Assembly (NCBI RefSeq): GCF_029846255.1
Contig: NZ_JARVWQ010000002.1
Location: 1,178,001 to 1,242,000, forward strand
Origin: Amnibacterium sp. CER49
GTDB taxonomy: Bacteria; Actinomycetota; Actinomycetes; Actinomycetales; Microbacteriaceae
DNA length: 64,000 nucleotides
Reading direction: 5' to 3'
The notes beneath the pieces are model-generated. The model was not told the DNA's origin. It worked only from the letters and a program-made list of their open reading frames with translations, and made no database searches. Shown here in pieces: positions 23,596-32,904 of the stretch (within the stretch, counting starts at the first letter, position 1; every line of letters starts with the position of its first letter). The position numbers were made by a program, and so were the translations under genes.

Positions 23596-25341
23596 TCAGT
23601 CCTCGCGGGAGCGGTTGCGGGGCTTCCGATCCCCCTCGGGCCGTCGACGACCGCCGCCGCGCGGGCCGCTGTCGGGTCGGATCTGGATGAGCTTCCCGCT
23701 GATCCGCGTGCCGGACAGCCGGTCGAGCACCTCCGGCGACAGGGCCGCGGGCAGCTCGACCAGCGAGAAGTCCTGGCGGATGTCGATCGCGCCGAAGTCC
23801 TCGCGGCTGAGGCCGCCCTCGTTCGCCAGTGCGCCGACGATCTGCCGCGGCTCGACCCGCTGCCGGCGGCCGACGTCGATGCGGTACGCGGTGCGCGGAC
23901 CCGAGGACGGCCGCCCCCGGCCGCCGCCGTCACTCCTCCCCCGACCGTCGCGATCGTCGGGCTCGAGACGCCGGTCGTCCTCCGACGAGAGCAGCAGCGG
24001 CTCGTCGCCCTGCGCCACGATCGCGAGCGCCGCCGCGACATCCACCTCGGGGACGTCGTGGTGCTCCACGTAGTGGCCGATGATGTCGCGGAATCGCTCG
24101 ACCCGGCCGCTCTGCTCGAGCGCTGCCGTGATCCTGTCGTCCCAGCGGGCGAGGCGGGTGGCGTTCACGTCCTCCGAGCTCGGTAGCCGCATCTGGGTCA
24201 TCGGCTGCCGGGTGGCCCGCTCGATCGCGGTGAGCAGCCGGCGCTCCCGGGGCGTCACGAAGCTGATCGCGTCACCCGAGCGGCCGGCTCGGCCGGTGCG
24301 GCCGATGCGGTGCACGTACGACTCGGTGTCGACGGGCAGGTCGTAGTTCACGACGTGGCTGATGCGCTCGACGTCGAGGCCGCGTGCCGCGACGTCGGTG
24401 GCGACCAGGATGTCGAGCTTCCCCGCACGCAGCTGGTTCACCGTCCGCTCCCGCTGGGCCTGCGCGACGTCGCCGCTGATCGCCGCCGCCGCGTACCCCC
24501 GGGCACGCAGCTTCTCGGCGAGCTCCTCGGTCTCGTTCTTCGTGCGGACGAACACGATCATCGCCTCGAAGTTCTCGACCTCGAGGATGCGCGTGAGCGC
24601 ATCGGTCTTCTGCTGGTGCGCCACGACGAGGTAGCGCTGCGTCGTGTTCACCGAGGTCGTGGTGGCCGCCGTGACGGTGATCTCCTCGGGATCCCGCAGG
24701 TACTTGCCCGAGATGCGGCGGATCGACGCCGGCATGGTCGCGGAGAACAGCGCCACCTGCTTCGTGGCGGGCGTCTCGGCGAGGATCGTCTCCACGTCCT
24801 CGGCGAAGCCCATCTGCAGCATCTCGTCGGCCTCGTCGAGCACGAGGTACTTGAGCGCCGAGAGGTCGAGGGTGCCCTTCTCGATGTGGTCGATGATCCG
24901 GCCGGGCGTGCCGACGACCACGTGGACGCCGCGGCGGAGCGCCGAGAGCTGCACGCCGTAGCCCTGGCCGCCGTACACCGGCAGCAGCCGCACGCCCTTC
25001 AGGTGCGCCGCGTAGGTCTCGAAGGCCTCGGCGACCTGCAGCGCGAGCTCGCGGGTGGGCGCGAGCACGAGCGCCTGCGGCGTCGTCTGCGCGACGTCGA
25101 GGCGGGAGAGGATCGGCAGCGCGAAGGCCGCGGTCTTGCCGGTGCCCGTCTGGGCGAGCCCGACGACGTCGCGGCCGGCGAGCAGCGCGGGGATGGTGGC
25201 GGCCTGGATCGCGGACGGGGACTCGTACCCCACGTCCTTCAAGGCCTTGAGAACGCGGTCATCGAGGCCGAAGTCGGCGAAGGACGGGCCGGTGGGCTCC
25301 GGTTCGGGCTCGACTTCGGCGACGGCATCAGGGGAAGTCAC
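23596..25341 (-). CDS. deaD: DEAD-box RNA helicase, DeaD/CsdA type
   Basis: 581 residues. Q motif FADFGLDDRVLKAL near 21; Walker A AQTGTGKT at 63-70; DEAD at 168-171; SAT near 199; then the second RecA domain with ATDVAARGLDVERI and YVHRIGRTGRAGRSG. A basic Gly/Arg/Asp-rich linker leads to a C-terminal DbpA/CsdA RNA-binding domain (YRIDVGRRQRVEPRQIVGAL) and a basic tail. This is the DeaD architecture used in ribosome assembly and cold adaptation. An acidic N-terminal extension (EVEPEPEPTGP) precedes the Q motif. Confidence 0.93.
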   Translation of the reverse strand: MTSPDAVAEVEPEPEPTGPSFADFGLDDRVLKALKDVGYESPSAIQAATIPALLAGRDVVGLAQTGTGKTAAFALPILSRLDVAQTTPQALVLAPTRELALQVAEAFETYAAHLKGVRLLPVYGGQGYGVQLSALRRGVHVVVGTPGRIIDHIEKGTLDLSALKYLVLDEADEMLQMGFAEDVETILAETPATKQVALFSATMPASIRRISGKYLRDPEEITVTAATTTSVNTTQRYLVVAHQQKTDALTRILEVENFEAMIVFVRTKNETEELAEKLRARGYAAAAISGDVAQAQRERTVNQLRAGKLDILVATDVAARGLDVERISHVVNYDLPVDTESYVHRIGRTGRAGRSGDAISFVTPRERRLLTAIERATRQPMTQMRLPSSEDVNATRLARWDDRITAALEQSGRVERFRDIIGHYVEHHDVPEVDVAAALAIVAQGDEPLLLSSEDDRRLEPDDRDGRGRSDGGGRGRPSSGPRTAYRIDVGRRQRVEPRQIVGALANEGGLSREDFGAIDIRQDFSLVELPAALSPEVLDRLSGTRISGKLIQIRPDSGPRGGGRRRPEGDRKPRNRSRED

Positions 25342-25429
25342 GGCTCAACGGTAGCCATCGGCGCCGTGGCGTGACCGGGAGCACCGAGCGCCTCGGGCGC
25401 CGCGCGGCCACCGGTCGGCGATGGGCGCC

Positions 25430-26413
25430 TCAGATGCCGGGCTCCGGGCGCCCCTCCGCGGCGCGGTCCCCGTCCTCGGACCGGGTGCGCGTCGTCGAGG
25501 GCGTCTCGCCGAACTGGTCGCGGTAGTGGGCCGCGAAGCGCCCCGGATTGGTGTAGCCGAAGTCGCGAGCGACCGCTGCCACGGAGGCCACCCGACCCGT
25601 CTCGAGGGCCTCGCGGGCGGCCTGCAGCCGCAGCTGGCGGAGCCGGACGAGCGGGCTGACCTGCTGGTGGCGCTGGTAGGCGAGCTGCAGGCCCCGGATG
25701 GAGACGCCCGCCGCGTGCGCGATGTCCGGGATCGTGATGGGCTCGCGCAGCCGGGTCGTCATGAAGGCCTCGGCCCGTCCGCGAACCGCGGCGTCGCGCT
25801 CCTCGTCGTCCTCGGTGCGCTCGCTCAGCCCGAACGCCTCGACCGTGGTGGCCGTGAGCGCCCCGATCATCTGCGTCCGCAGGAGGTCGCGCTCGTAGGC
25901 GTCGGGCGTCACGAGCACCCGGCCGGAGAGGATCTGGGCGCTGTCGCGCCAGAGCGCCGCCAGCGACGAGGACTGCGGGACGAGGCGCGGTGCGTGCAGG
26001 CGCAGCGGACGGCCGAGCACGCCGAGCAGGGTCGCGACCGAGCTCGGCGTGATCGAGAACGCCTCGATCGTCACCCGGTGCCACCGCAGGGTGACGGCCT
26101 CGCCGAGGGGCAGGATCGCGATCGCGTTCGCCTCGAGTCGCACGAGGTCGAGGCCGCGCTGGAGCATCGCGACCCCCTCCCGCACCAGGAAGGCGACGAG
26201 GTCCGGCACCCGCGGGACGTGCACCGCCACGTCGTTGCCGAACGACGAGAACCGCGTCACCGCGATGCCGTCGTCGGCCAGATGGAGGTGCTGGTACCCG
26301 AAGCGGCCGGGACCGCTCGAGACGAGCGCCTCCCCCAGCCAGTCCTGCACCGCTGATGACGCGTCGTCGGCCGACCCGGCCGCGCGCTCCTCCCGTACGA
26401 CCGCAGTGGGCAC
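25430..26413 (-). CDS. AraC family transcriptional regulator
   Basis: 327 residues from a GTG. An N-terminal ligand or dimer region (about 1-205) resembles the AraC-binding-like domain of benzoate/feruloyl-type regulators. The C-terminal AraC HTH pair (about 215-310) contains ITIPDIAHAAGVSIRGLQLAYQRH and VASVAAVARDFGYTNPGRFAAHYRDQFGETPS. It is divergent from the kinase-GAF gene. A perfect inverted repeat lies 16 bases upstream of its start next to a likely -10 box, suggesting self-regulation. The inducer is not predictable. Confidence 0.88.
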   Translation of the reverse strand: MPTAVVREERAAGSADDASSAVQDWLGEALVSSGPGRFGYQHLHLADDGIAVTRFSSFGNDVAVHVPRVPDLVAFLVREGVAMLQRGLDLVRLEANAIAILPLGEAVTLRWHRVTIEAFSITPSSVATLLGVLGRPLRLHAPRLVPQSSSLAALWRDSAQILSGRVLVTPDAYERDLLRTQMIGALTATTVEAFGLSERTEDDEERDAAVRGRAEAFMTTRLREPITIPDIAHAAGVSIRGLQLAYQRHQQVSPLVRLRQLRLQAAREALETGRVASVAAVARDFGYTNPGRFAAHYRDQFGETPSTTRTRSEDGDRAAEGRPEPGI

Positions 26414-26419
26414 GGGGGC

Positions 26420-26425
26420 AGCGTA
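26420..26425 (-). promoter_or_regulatory. -10 box (TACGCT) for the AraC gene
   Basis: Minus-strand TACGCT ends 6 bases before the GTG at 26413, a leaderless arrangement. The inverted repeat at 26429-26453 covers the region where the -35 would be. Confidence 0.4.
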
Positions 26426-26428
26426 ACC

Positions 26429-26453
26429 GTTCCTTCGAATGTCCTGAAGGAAC
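26429..26453. promoter_or_regulatory. Likely operator: inverted repeat between AraC and kinase-GAF genes
   Basis: GTTCCTTC (26429-26436) and GAAGGAAC (26446-26453) are perfect inverted repeats separated by 9 bases, giving 17-base spacing between half-site starts. It overlaps the AraC promoter. Confidence 0.55.
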
Positions 26454-26610
26454 AGATCGTCACCTTGAGTTCACAGCGAGTGCGCGCGGTCGGGCCCCCC
26501 GAGGACCGAATGCGGTCCTCCCCAGTCCCGATTCCGTTCCGATTCCTCGCTCGGTGAGGATCCTCGTAGCGTGCGAGGTCGGATGACGCCGGCAGTGCCG
26601 ACAGGAACGG

Positions 26611-28041
26611 GTGACCGTGAGCACCGACGAGCACGACCGCGACCGGATGAGCGCCGGATCGGGCCGGGAGGACCTCTCCGCGATGTCGGGGCGCCTCGTG
26701 TTCGCGGGCCGCTACCGGCTCGACGCCCCGATCGGCAGCGGCGGCGCCGCCACCGTCTTCTCGGCGACGGATCGGCTGCTCGGTCGTGAGGTCGCGGTCA
26801 AGGTGTTCCGCGCGGACGACTCCTCCACCGACCACCTCAAGCTCCAGATGGCCGAGGCCCGCCTGCTCGCGCGGCTGAACCACTACGCGTTGACCACGCT
26901 GCTCGACGCCGGCATCGAGACATCGGGCAGCGGGGGGCCGCGCATCATGCTGGTGATGGAGCGCGTCGTCGGCGCGGACCTGCGGCAGCGCCTGCGCTCA
27001 GGACCGCTCACCGCCCGCCAGGTGGCCTACCTCGGCTTCGACCTGACCGATGCGCTGCACTACGTGCACGGGCGCGGCTACCTGCACCGGGACATCAAGC
27101 CGGCGAACGTGCTGCTCAGCGAGCAGGGTCTGGCCGAGCGGCCGCGACCGAAGCTCGCCGACTTCGGCATCTCCTCGATCATCGGCGACCACCAGGGCGA
27201 GTTCACGACCGGCACCGCGGCGTACCTGGCGCCCGAGCAGGTGGACGGCCTCGACGCCGTGCCCGCGACCGACGTCTACGCGCTCGGTCTCGTCCTGCTC
27301 GAGGCGCTGACGGCGCGTGTCGCCTTCCCGGGTTCCCTGCTCGAGTCGGCCTTCGCCCGGCTCGATCGAGACCCGCACATCCCGCCCGAGATCTCCCCGA
27401 GCGTCCGGGAGGTGCTCGTGGGGATGACCAGGCGAGCGCCGGAGGAGCGCCTCCCGCTCCCGGCGGCCGTCCGCGCGTTCCAGGACGCGCTCGTGTCGGA
27501 GCTGGTGCGGGACCGCGCGATCGATCCCGCGCTCCTCGGCACCGACGAGGGCCAGCGGGTCGCGGCCGTGCACCGCTACGACGTGCTGACCGACTCCCCC
27601 GACGAGGCCTTCGATCGCATGAGCGCCCTCGCGGCCCGGTTCCTGCGGGCGCCGATGGGCTTCGTGTCCGTCGTCGACGCCGAGCACAAGCTCATCCGAG
27701 CCACGCACGGCCTGCCCGAGCACCTCGCACCCATCGACCGGAACGACGCGCTGTGCGCGGTGCCGATCGCCACCGGGCGGCCGATCAGCATGCCGGACGT
27801 GCACGCCGACGCCCGGGTGGCCCGCAACGCGCTGCTCCTCGAGCACCCCGACATCCGCTCGTACGCGGGGGCCCCGCTGATGACGCACGACGGCTTCGCG
27901 ATCGGCGCGATCGGCGTGTTCGACCGGGCGCAGCGCGACTTCACCCCCGACGAGCTGCACGATCTCGGGGAGCTCGCGTCGATGCTGATGCGCGAGCTCG
28001 AGCTGCGGAGGGCCGCGAGGCGGGCGCTCTTCGCCGAGTGA
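26611..28041 (+). CDS. Ser/Thr protein kinase with C-terminal GAF domain
   Basis: 476 residues from GTG 26611 (GTG 26617 is possible; AGGA is upstream). The kinase domain (about 33-290) is complete: glycine loop GSGGAATVF, K64 in VAVKVF, HRDIKPAN with D161, DFG at 184-186, and TGTAAYLAPEQV as the activation/P+1 loop. A GAF domain follows (about 325-470) with FDRMSALAARFLRAPMGFVS and SYAGAPLMTHDGFAIGAIGV. No membrane helix, so it is a soluble Hanks-type kinase, unlike PknB. The GAF probably senses a small molecule or redox state. Paralogue of the pseudokinase at 20191. Confidence 0.92.
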   Translation: MTVSTDEHDRDRMSAGSGREDLSAMSGRLVFAGRYRLDAPIGSGGAATVFSATDRLLGREVAVKVFRADDSSTDHLKLQMAEARLLARLNHYALTTLLDAGIETSGSGGPRIMLVMERVVGADLRQRLRSGPLTARQVAYLGFDLTDALHYVHGRGYLHRDIKPANVLLSEQGLAERPRPKLADFGISSIIGDHQGEFTTGTAAYLAPEQVDGLDAVPATDVYALGLVLLEALTARVAFPGSLLESAFARLDRDPHIPPEISPSVREVLVGMTRRAPEERLPLPAAVRAFQDALVSELVRDRAIDPALLGTDEGQRVAAVHRYDVLTDSPDEAFDRMSALAARFLRAPMGFVSVVDAEHKLIRATHGLPEHLAPIDRNDALCAVPIATGRPISMPDVHADARVARNALLLEHPDIRSYAGAPLMTHDGFAIGAIGVFDRAQRDFTPDELHDLGELASMLMRELELRRAARRALFAE

Positions 28042-28076
28042 ACCGGGCGCCCGGCCAGCGGTCCGAGGACGCGGGG

Positions 28077-28895
28077 TCAGCGCGCCGGCCACGCGCCGGG
28101 CACGGAGCACGGGCCCGCGGGCCGGAAGGGCAGTGCCGGGATCGCGGGGAGCGCTGCCGCCTGCTCGCACGCGGATCCGCCGGCCTCGGCCGCCCGGCGG
28201 GCGAGCCGGGCGGGCTCGCTGCGCAGGTCCGGCCGGGCGCCGGCCGCGGCGAGGTGGGCCTGCCGGATGTAGAGGGTCATCCGCTCGGCGACGCCGGTGT
28301 CGACCGTCGCGGTCGGGTGGATGCCGTCGGTCGTGGTGCCGGCGGCGTACCCGTTGCGGAAGCTCCGGATCGGCGCGAAGGGGTCGGCGACCATCCAGCC
28401 GTGCTCGGCGGCGACGGCGGTGAGGGTGCGGTTCTCGACGATCCCGCCGCGCTGGAGATCGTGATGCCCCGGGTTCCAGTCGGTGGCGTCCGACGGCGGG
28501 ATGAAGCTGATGAGCACGTGCGGCGCGCCGACCTTCTCGACGATCCGCTCGATGTTCCGCCCGGTGTCCGCATCGGCCACGCCGCGCTTCAGGTCGTTCG
28601 TGCCGAGCATCACGACGAGGACGTCGGCGTCGGGAACGGCCGTGATCTCGTCGAGGACCTGGCCGCTCGTGTACCCCGAGCGCTGGAAGCCGCCCACAGC
28701 GACGATGCCCGGGTCGTCGAGCTGGTGGAGCCACGACTCGGGCGCAGCGGAGAGGCTGTCGCCCGCGACGGCGACCCCGATCTGCTTGGGCGCGCCGGCG
28801 TCCCCGCTGCCATCGGCGGGGAGCGCCGTCGCGGCGAGGGTGGGACCCAGCGCGATGGGCACCAGCCCGGCGAGGATTCCACGGCGGATGTTCAC
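28077..28895 (-). CDS. Secreted SGNH/GDSL-family hydrolase
   Basis: 272 residues. A signal peptide is likely (about 1-27, RRGILAGLVPIALGPTLAATAL). Block I is GDSLS (nucleophile S47), block III is GTND in VVMLGTNDLKRG, and block V is DGIHPT carrying the catalytic D and H. This is the acyl/acetyl-esterase class seen on cell-wall or polysaccharide substrates. The GTG start is preceded by AAGG. A minus-strand TTGACA lies about 80 bases upstream of it. Three further cysteines toward the C-terminus may form a disulfide. Confidence 0.85.
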   Translation of the reverse strand: MNIRRGILAGLVPIALGPTLAATALPADGSGDAGAPKQIGVAVAGDSLSAAPESWLHQLDDPGIVAVGGFQRSGYTSGQVLDEITAVPDADVLVVMLGTNDLKRGVADADTGRNIERIVEKVGAPHVLISFIPPSDATDWNPGHHDLQRGGIVENRTLTAVAAEHGWMVADPFAPIRSFRNGYAAGTTTDGIHPTATVDTGVAERMTLYIRQAHLAAAGARPDLRSEPARLARRAAEAGGSACEQAAALPAIPALPFRPAGPCSVPGAWPAR

Positions 28896-29070
28896 AGGAC
28901 CTTGCGCTCCGTTCGGTGTGCGGCGCAGAACACTGTCCGCGCGTCCCGGGTGGAGCGGAACCAGGCGCGCCCCGTGTCAACGAGTTTCTAAGGAGGGCGG
29001 TGGGGGCGCTGCACCTGAGCGACTCCGCACAGTCCTGTCCCGCGCGTGGCCCGGCGACGAGGATCGGAGG
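28896..29070. other. 175-base divergent intergenic region
   Basis: Between the SGNH hydrolase and the alditol oxidase gene. It contains a minus-strand TTGACA (28975-28980) that could be the -35 of the hydrolase gene, with a poor -10. A plus-strand TCTAAGGAGGG near 28986-28996 resembles a ribosome site without a clear ORF. Nothing else recognised. Confidence 0.3.
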
Positions 29071-30318
29071 GTGGTCGACGTCGAGCGCGAGCTGAACTGG
29101 GCAGGCACCTACGGCTACCTCGCGGACCGGATCGTCCGCGTCGGGTCGGTGGACGAGGCGCGGGATCTCGTCACGTCCGGCGAGCGGATCCGCCCGCTCG
29201 GCACCCGGCACTCGTTCAACGACATCGCCGACGGGCCGGGCCTGCTCGTCGACCTCACCGGCCTGCCCGCCGAGGTCGAGGTCGCTCCGGACCGGCGCAG
29301 CGCCACCGTGTCGGCGGGGACCCGCTACGGCCTGGCCGCCGTCGAGCTCGAGCGGCAGGGGCTCGCGCTGCACAACATGGGCTCGCTGCCCCACATCTCC
29401 GTCGCCGGCGCGACGGCGACCGCGACCCACGGCTCGGGGATCGGGCTCGGCGCCCTCTCGTCGGCGGTGTCGGCTGTCGAGCTGCTCGGCGCGGACGGCG
29501 AGCTGCGCACCGTGCGGCGCGGGGATCCGGACTTCGACGGCAGCGTCGTCGCGCTCGGCGCCCTCGGCCTCGTGACCCGCGTCACCGTCGACGTGCAGCC
29601 GTCGTACCGGATGCGGCAGGACGCCTACGAGGACCTGCCGTGGGACGTCTTCCTCGAGCACCTGCCGGAGGTGTTCGTCGCCGCCTACAGCGTCTGCCTC
29701 TTCACCGAGTGGGACGGCCGCGTGCGCGAGCTGCTGCTGAAGTCGCGGGTGCCGGACGGTGCGGAGGACATCGACATGCCGGAGGACATCCTCGGCGCGC
29801 GCCGGATGCCGCCCCGCGAGGCGTCCGACCGCACGACCCCGGTCGACGGCACGGTCGGCGCCTGGTGCGACCGGCTTCCCCACTTCCTGATCAGCGGCAC
29901 CCCGTCGAACGGCTCGGAGATCCAGAGCGAGCACTTCGTGCCGTTCGCGGTCGCCGCGGCGGCGCTCGACGCGGTCGCCGCGCTCGGGGACCGCATCCGC
30001 CCCCACCTGCACACGGCCGAGCTGCGCACGATGGCGGCCGACTCGGCCTGGCTGAGCCCGAGCCAGGGTGAGGACGTGCTCTGCATCGCCTTCACCTGGC
30101 GCAAGCACCCCGAGGAGGTCGCCGCGCTGCTGCCCGACCTCGAGGCCGCGCTCGCCCCGTTCGGTCAGCGGCCGCACTGGGGCAAGATGTCATCGCTCGA
30201 CGGCGACGCCATCGAGGCGCTCTACCCCCGGATCGGCGGCTTCCGCGACCTCGTGCGCCGCAGCGACCCCGACGGCGTGTTCCGCGGGCCGTTCCTCGAG
30301 CGGATCATCCGGCCGTGA
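29071..30318 (+). CDS. Alditol oxidase-like FAD-dependent oxidoreductase (AldO/VAO family)
   Basis: 415 residues, the length of Streptomyces AldO. PLGTRHSFND contains H47 at the position of the histidine that carries covalent FAD in AldO. Further matches are GSLPHISVAGATATATHGSG, an ALGLVTRVT strand, and the C-terminal RTMAADSAWLSPSQG and RPHWGKM segments. AldO oxidises xylitol, sorbitol and other sugar alcohols to aldoses, reducing oxygen to H2O2. GTG start with GAGGATCGGAGG just before it. Substrate within the alditol class is not certain. Confidence 0.9.
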   Translation: MVDVERELNWAGTYGYLADRIVRVGSVDEARDLVTSGERIRPLGTRHSFNDIADGPGLLVDLTGLPAEVEVAPDRRSATVSAGTRYGLAAVELERQGLALHNMGSLPHISVAGATATATHGSGIGLGALSSAVSAVELLGADGELRTVRRGDPDFDGSVVALGALGLVTRVTVDVQPSYRMRQDAYEDLPWDVFLEHLPEVFVAAYSVCLFTEWDGRVRELLLKSRVPDGAEDIDMPEDILGARRMPPREASDRTTPVDGTVGAWCDRLPHFLISGTPSNGSEIQSEHFVPFAVAAAALDAVAALGDRIRPHLHTAELRTMAADSAWLSPSQGEDVLCIAFTWRKHPEEVAALLPDLEAALAPFGQRPHWGKMSSLDGDAIEALYPRIGGFRDLVRRSDPDGVFRGPFLERIIRP

Positions 30319-30330
30319 GGTCCGTACGGA

Positions 30331-31680
30331 TCAGACCGCCCGTTCCCCGAACCCGAGCGGCTCGCGGGTGAAGCGGTAGGTCGCCCAGCTCAGCAGGCGG
30401 ATCGAGCCGTCGTCGCGGCGCTGCACGGTCAGCCGCTCGCCCCGCTCGCGGCCCGAGACGGTGCGGAACGCGTCCCGGCCGTCCGGGGCGAACACCGACG
30501 GCGGGACCTCCGCCCCGTCGCCGCTCACGACGGCCTCGAGCCTCCCCGCGCGCACCCGGAACTCGAACGCGGACCCTTCCGAGAACCACACGCCGAGCAG
30601 CGGCACGAGCTCCGGCGGCACGGTCGTGCCCGGCGTCCACGGATCGAGCGGCGGGGCGTCGTGCTCGGCCACGTGCTCGCCGAGGCCGATGCTCACGCCC
30701 TCGGGGTCCTTGGCGACGCTGTTGTTCATGAGCACGACGGCCGTGAGGCCGGACTCCCGGTCCGAGTAGGCGCCGGTGATGCCGCCGGGCGCGCCGCCGG
30801 TGTGGCCGAACCAGGTGCGGTCGCCCTTCCGCACGATCGCGAAGCCGAGCCCCTGCGCTCCCTCGAAGCGCGCGTTCCGCACCGCGTGGGGCTCGAGCAT
30901 CTCGGTGACGGTGTCCTTCCTCAGCACCGACTCGTCCGGGTCGATCAGGAACGCGTGCCACCTGACGAGGTCGGCGACGGTGCTCGCGAGGCCGCCCGCG
31001 GGGGCGATGACGCCCGTGAAGAGGATCGGCTCGTCGACCGGCACGTCGGTGAACGGCGGGATGTAGTAGCGGCCGGCCTGAGGATCGCGGGGCTCGAGCG
31101 TCGTGTCGCGGAGGCCGACCGGATCGAGCAGCCGCGCCTGGAGGCTCTCCGCCCACGGGCGCCCGTCGAGGTGGGCGACGATCTGCCCGAGCACGACGTA
31201 GCCGAGGTTGCTGTAGTGCCAGGCGGTGTGCGGCTCGAGGATGCGCTCGCGCCGGTTCCAGTCGTCGAGGAACCGCTCGGTCGCGGGCACCTCGAGCGAG
31301 TCCCAGAACTCCGCGTCGACGGGTTCGCGCTGCATCCCGCTCGAGTGCGACAGCAGCTGCCGCACGGTGACGCCCGGGTGCGCGCTGCCCGGCAGCAGGT
31401 CGTCCACCTGGTCGTCGAGGCGGAGCCGGCCCTCGTCGCGCAGCTGCAGCACCATCACCGCGGTGAAGGTCTTCGTGTTGCTCGCGATCATGAACTGCGT
31501 GTCGACGCCGAGCGGCACGGACGGGTCGCCGAGGTCGGCGGTGCCGACGCCGGCGGACCACAGCAGGTCGCCGCGGTGCGCGACGCCGGCGGCGAGCGCG
31601 GGGGTCCGGCTGTCGCGCTGCGCCTGCACCGCCCGCCGGTCGAGTGCTCGTCGGGTGGCGTCCATCAGCTCGTAGCGCAT
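30331..31680 (-). CDS. Beta-lactamase-fold serine hydrolase (EstB-like)
   Basis: 449 residues. The motifs are SNTK (S67, K70), YSN (Y156-N158) and HTGG in RTWFGHTGGAPGGI, the three active-site elements of class C beta-lactamase relatives. After about residue 340 a second beta-rich domain (LGVWFSEGSAFEFRV to the end) resembles the lipocalin-like C-terminal domain of many such hydrolases. No signal peptide. The ATG lies 7 bases after a minus-strand TAGCAT box, which fixes this start. Confidence 0.88.
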   Translation of the reverse strand: MRYELMDATRRALDRRAVQAQRDSRTPALAAGVAHRGDLLWSAGVGTADLGDPSVPLGVDTQFMIASNTKTFTAVMVLQLRDEGRLRLDDQVDDLLPGSAHPGVTVRQLLSHSSGMQREPVDAEFWDSLEVPATERFLDDWNRRERILEPHTAWHYSNLGYVVLGQIVAHLDGRPWAESLQARLLDPVGLRDTTLEPRDPQAGRYYIPPFTDVPVDEPILFTGVIAPAGGLASTVADLVRWHAFLIDPDESVLRKDTVTEMLEPHAVRNARFEGAQGLGFAIVRKGDRTWFGHTGGAPGGITGAYSDRESGLTAVVLMNNSVAKDPEGVSIGLGEHVAEHDAPPLDPWTPGTTVPPELVPLLGVWFSEGSAFEFRVRAGRLEAVVSGDGAEVPPSVFAPDGRDAFRTVSGRERGERLTVQRRDDGSIRLLSWATYRFTREPLGFGERAV

Positions 31681-31687
31681 GAGCCCG

Positions 31688-31693
31688 ATGCTA
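31688..31693 (-). promoter_or_regulatory. -10 box (TAGCAT) for the serine hydrolase
   Basis: Minus-strand TAGCAT ends 7 bases before the ATG at 31680. Confidence 0.4.
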
Positions 31694-31733
31694 GGAGGAG
31701 CCATCCGCCCCCCTCCTGACGAGGCGGCAGCGC

Positions 31734-31739
31734 TAGAAA
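31734..31739 (+). promoter_or_regulatory. -10 box (TAGAAA) for the MetE-like gene
   Basis: TAGAAA ends 6 bases before the ATG at 31746 and is divergent from the TAGCAT box 41 bases away. Confidence 0.35.
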
Positions 31740-31745
31740 CGACGC

Positions 31746-32867
31746 ATGACCGGCACCGCTCGTCCCCCGTTCCGCGCCGACGAGGTCGGCAGCCTGCTGC
31801 GCCCCGATGCCGTGCACGAGGCGCGGGAGCGCGTCGCATCGGGTGCGCTCGACCGCGAGGGACTCCGGCAGGTCGAGGACGCGGCGATCCTCGACGTGAT
31901 CGATCGGCAGCAGCGGGCCGGGCTGCGTGCGGTCACCGACGGCGAGCTCCGGCGCGCATGGTGGCACTTCGACTTCTTCGAGGGCCTCAGCGGCGTCGAC
32001 GTGGTCGAGGCGGAGAGCGGCATGGCCTTCCAGGGCACCGCGCCGGCGCCGCGCGGCGTGCAGGTGCTGGACCGCATCGGCTTCCCGGACGACCACCCGA
32101 TGCTGCAGCACTTCCGGTTCCTCCGCGATGCCGCGAGCGTGCTGCCGAAGCAGTGCATCCCGTCGCCGACGGTGCTGCACTTCCGCCTCGCGCCCGACGC
32201 GGTGCAGCACTCCCCGTACCGCGACCGCGACGCGCTCTTCGCCGACCTCGCCGCGACCTGGCGCGCCGCCGTCCGCGCGTTCTACGACGAGGGCTGCCGC
32301 TACCTCCAGCTCGACGACACCGCGTGGGCCTACCTCTGCTCCGAGACCGAGCGGGAGCGGGCGAAGGAACGCGGCATCGACACGGACGGGCTCGCGGACG
32401 CGTACGCCGCCCTGCTGAACGACGTGCTCCGCGACAAGCCCGCGGACATGACGATCACCACGCACGTGTGCCGCGGCAACTTCCGGTCGACCTGGATCGC
32501 CTCGGGTGGCTACGAGCCGGTCGCGCAGCAGCTGCTCGAGACCTGCGACTACGACGGCTACTTCCTCGAGTACGACACGGAGCGCGCCGGCGGCTTCGAG
32601 CCGCTGCGGTTCCTCCCCCGCGGCGACAAGCGCGTCGTGCTCGGGCTCGTGACCTCGAAGTCCGGCACGCTCGAGGCGCCCGAGGACATCGAGCGGCGCA
32701 TCGAGGAGGCGACCGCGTTCGCCCCGCTCGAGCAGCTGGCGCTCAGCCCCCAGTGCGGCTTCGCCTCGACCGAGGAGGGCAACATCCTCACCGAGGAGCA
32801 GCAGTGGGCGAAGCTGCGCGAGATCGTGCAGATCGCCGAGCGGGTCTGGGGTGACGTCGAGTCGTAG
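31746..32867 (+). CDS. Cobalamin-independent methionine synthase C-terminal-like protein (YxjG/YxjH type)
   Basis: 373 residues, corresponding only to the catalytic MetE C-terminal barrel. VGSLLRP opens it and YLQLDDTAWAYL holds the family's QxD-type region. Zinc ligands appear as H and C of THVCRGN, E of DGYFLEYDTE, and C of LALSPQCGF. Such short proteins methylate homocysteine from unusual donors or carry out related thiol methyl transfers. They lack the N-terminal folate-binding half of MetE. It stands alone with a likely leaderless promoter. Confidence 0.85.
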   Translation: MTGTARPPFRADEVGSLLRPDAVHEARERVASGALDREGLRQVEDAAILDVIDRQQRAGLRAVTDGELRRAWWHFDFFEGLSGVDVVEAESGMAFQGTAPAPRGVQVLDRIGFPDDHPMLQHFRFLRDAASVLPKQCIPSPTVLHFRLAPDAVQHSPYRDRDALFADLAATWRAAVRAFYDEGCRYLQLDDTAWAYLCSETERERAKERGIDTDGLADAYAALLNDVLRDKPADMTITTHVCRGNFRSTWIASGGYEPVAQQLLETCDYDGYFLEYDTERAGGFEPLRFLPRGDKRVVLGLVTSKSGTLEAPEDIERRIEEATAFAPLEQLALSPQCGFASTEEGNILTEEQQWAKLREIVQIAERVWGDVES

Positions 32868-32904
32868 CCCGTCGCCGGACGTGGACCCACCGAGAGCCGG
32901 ACCC

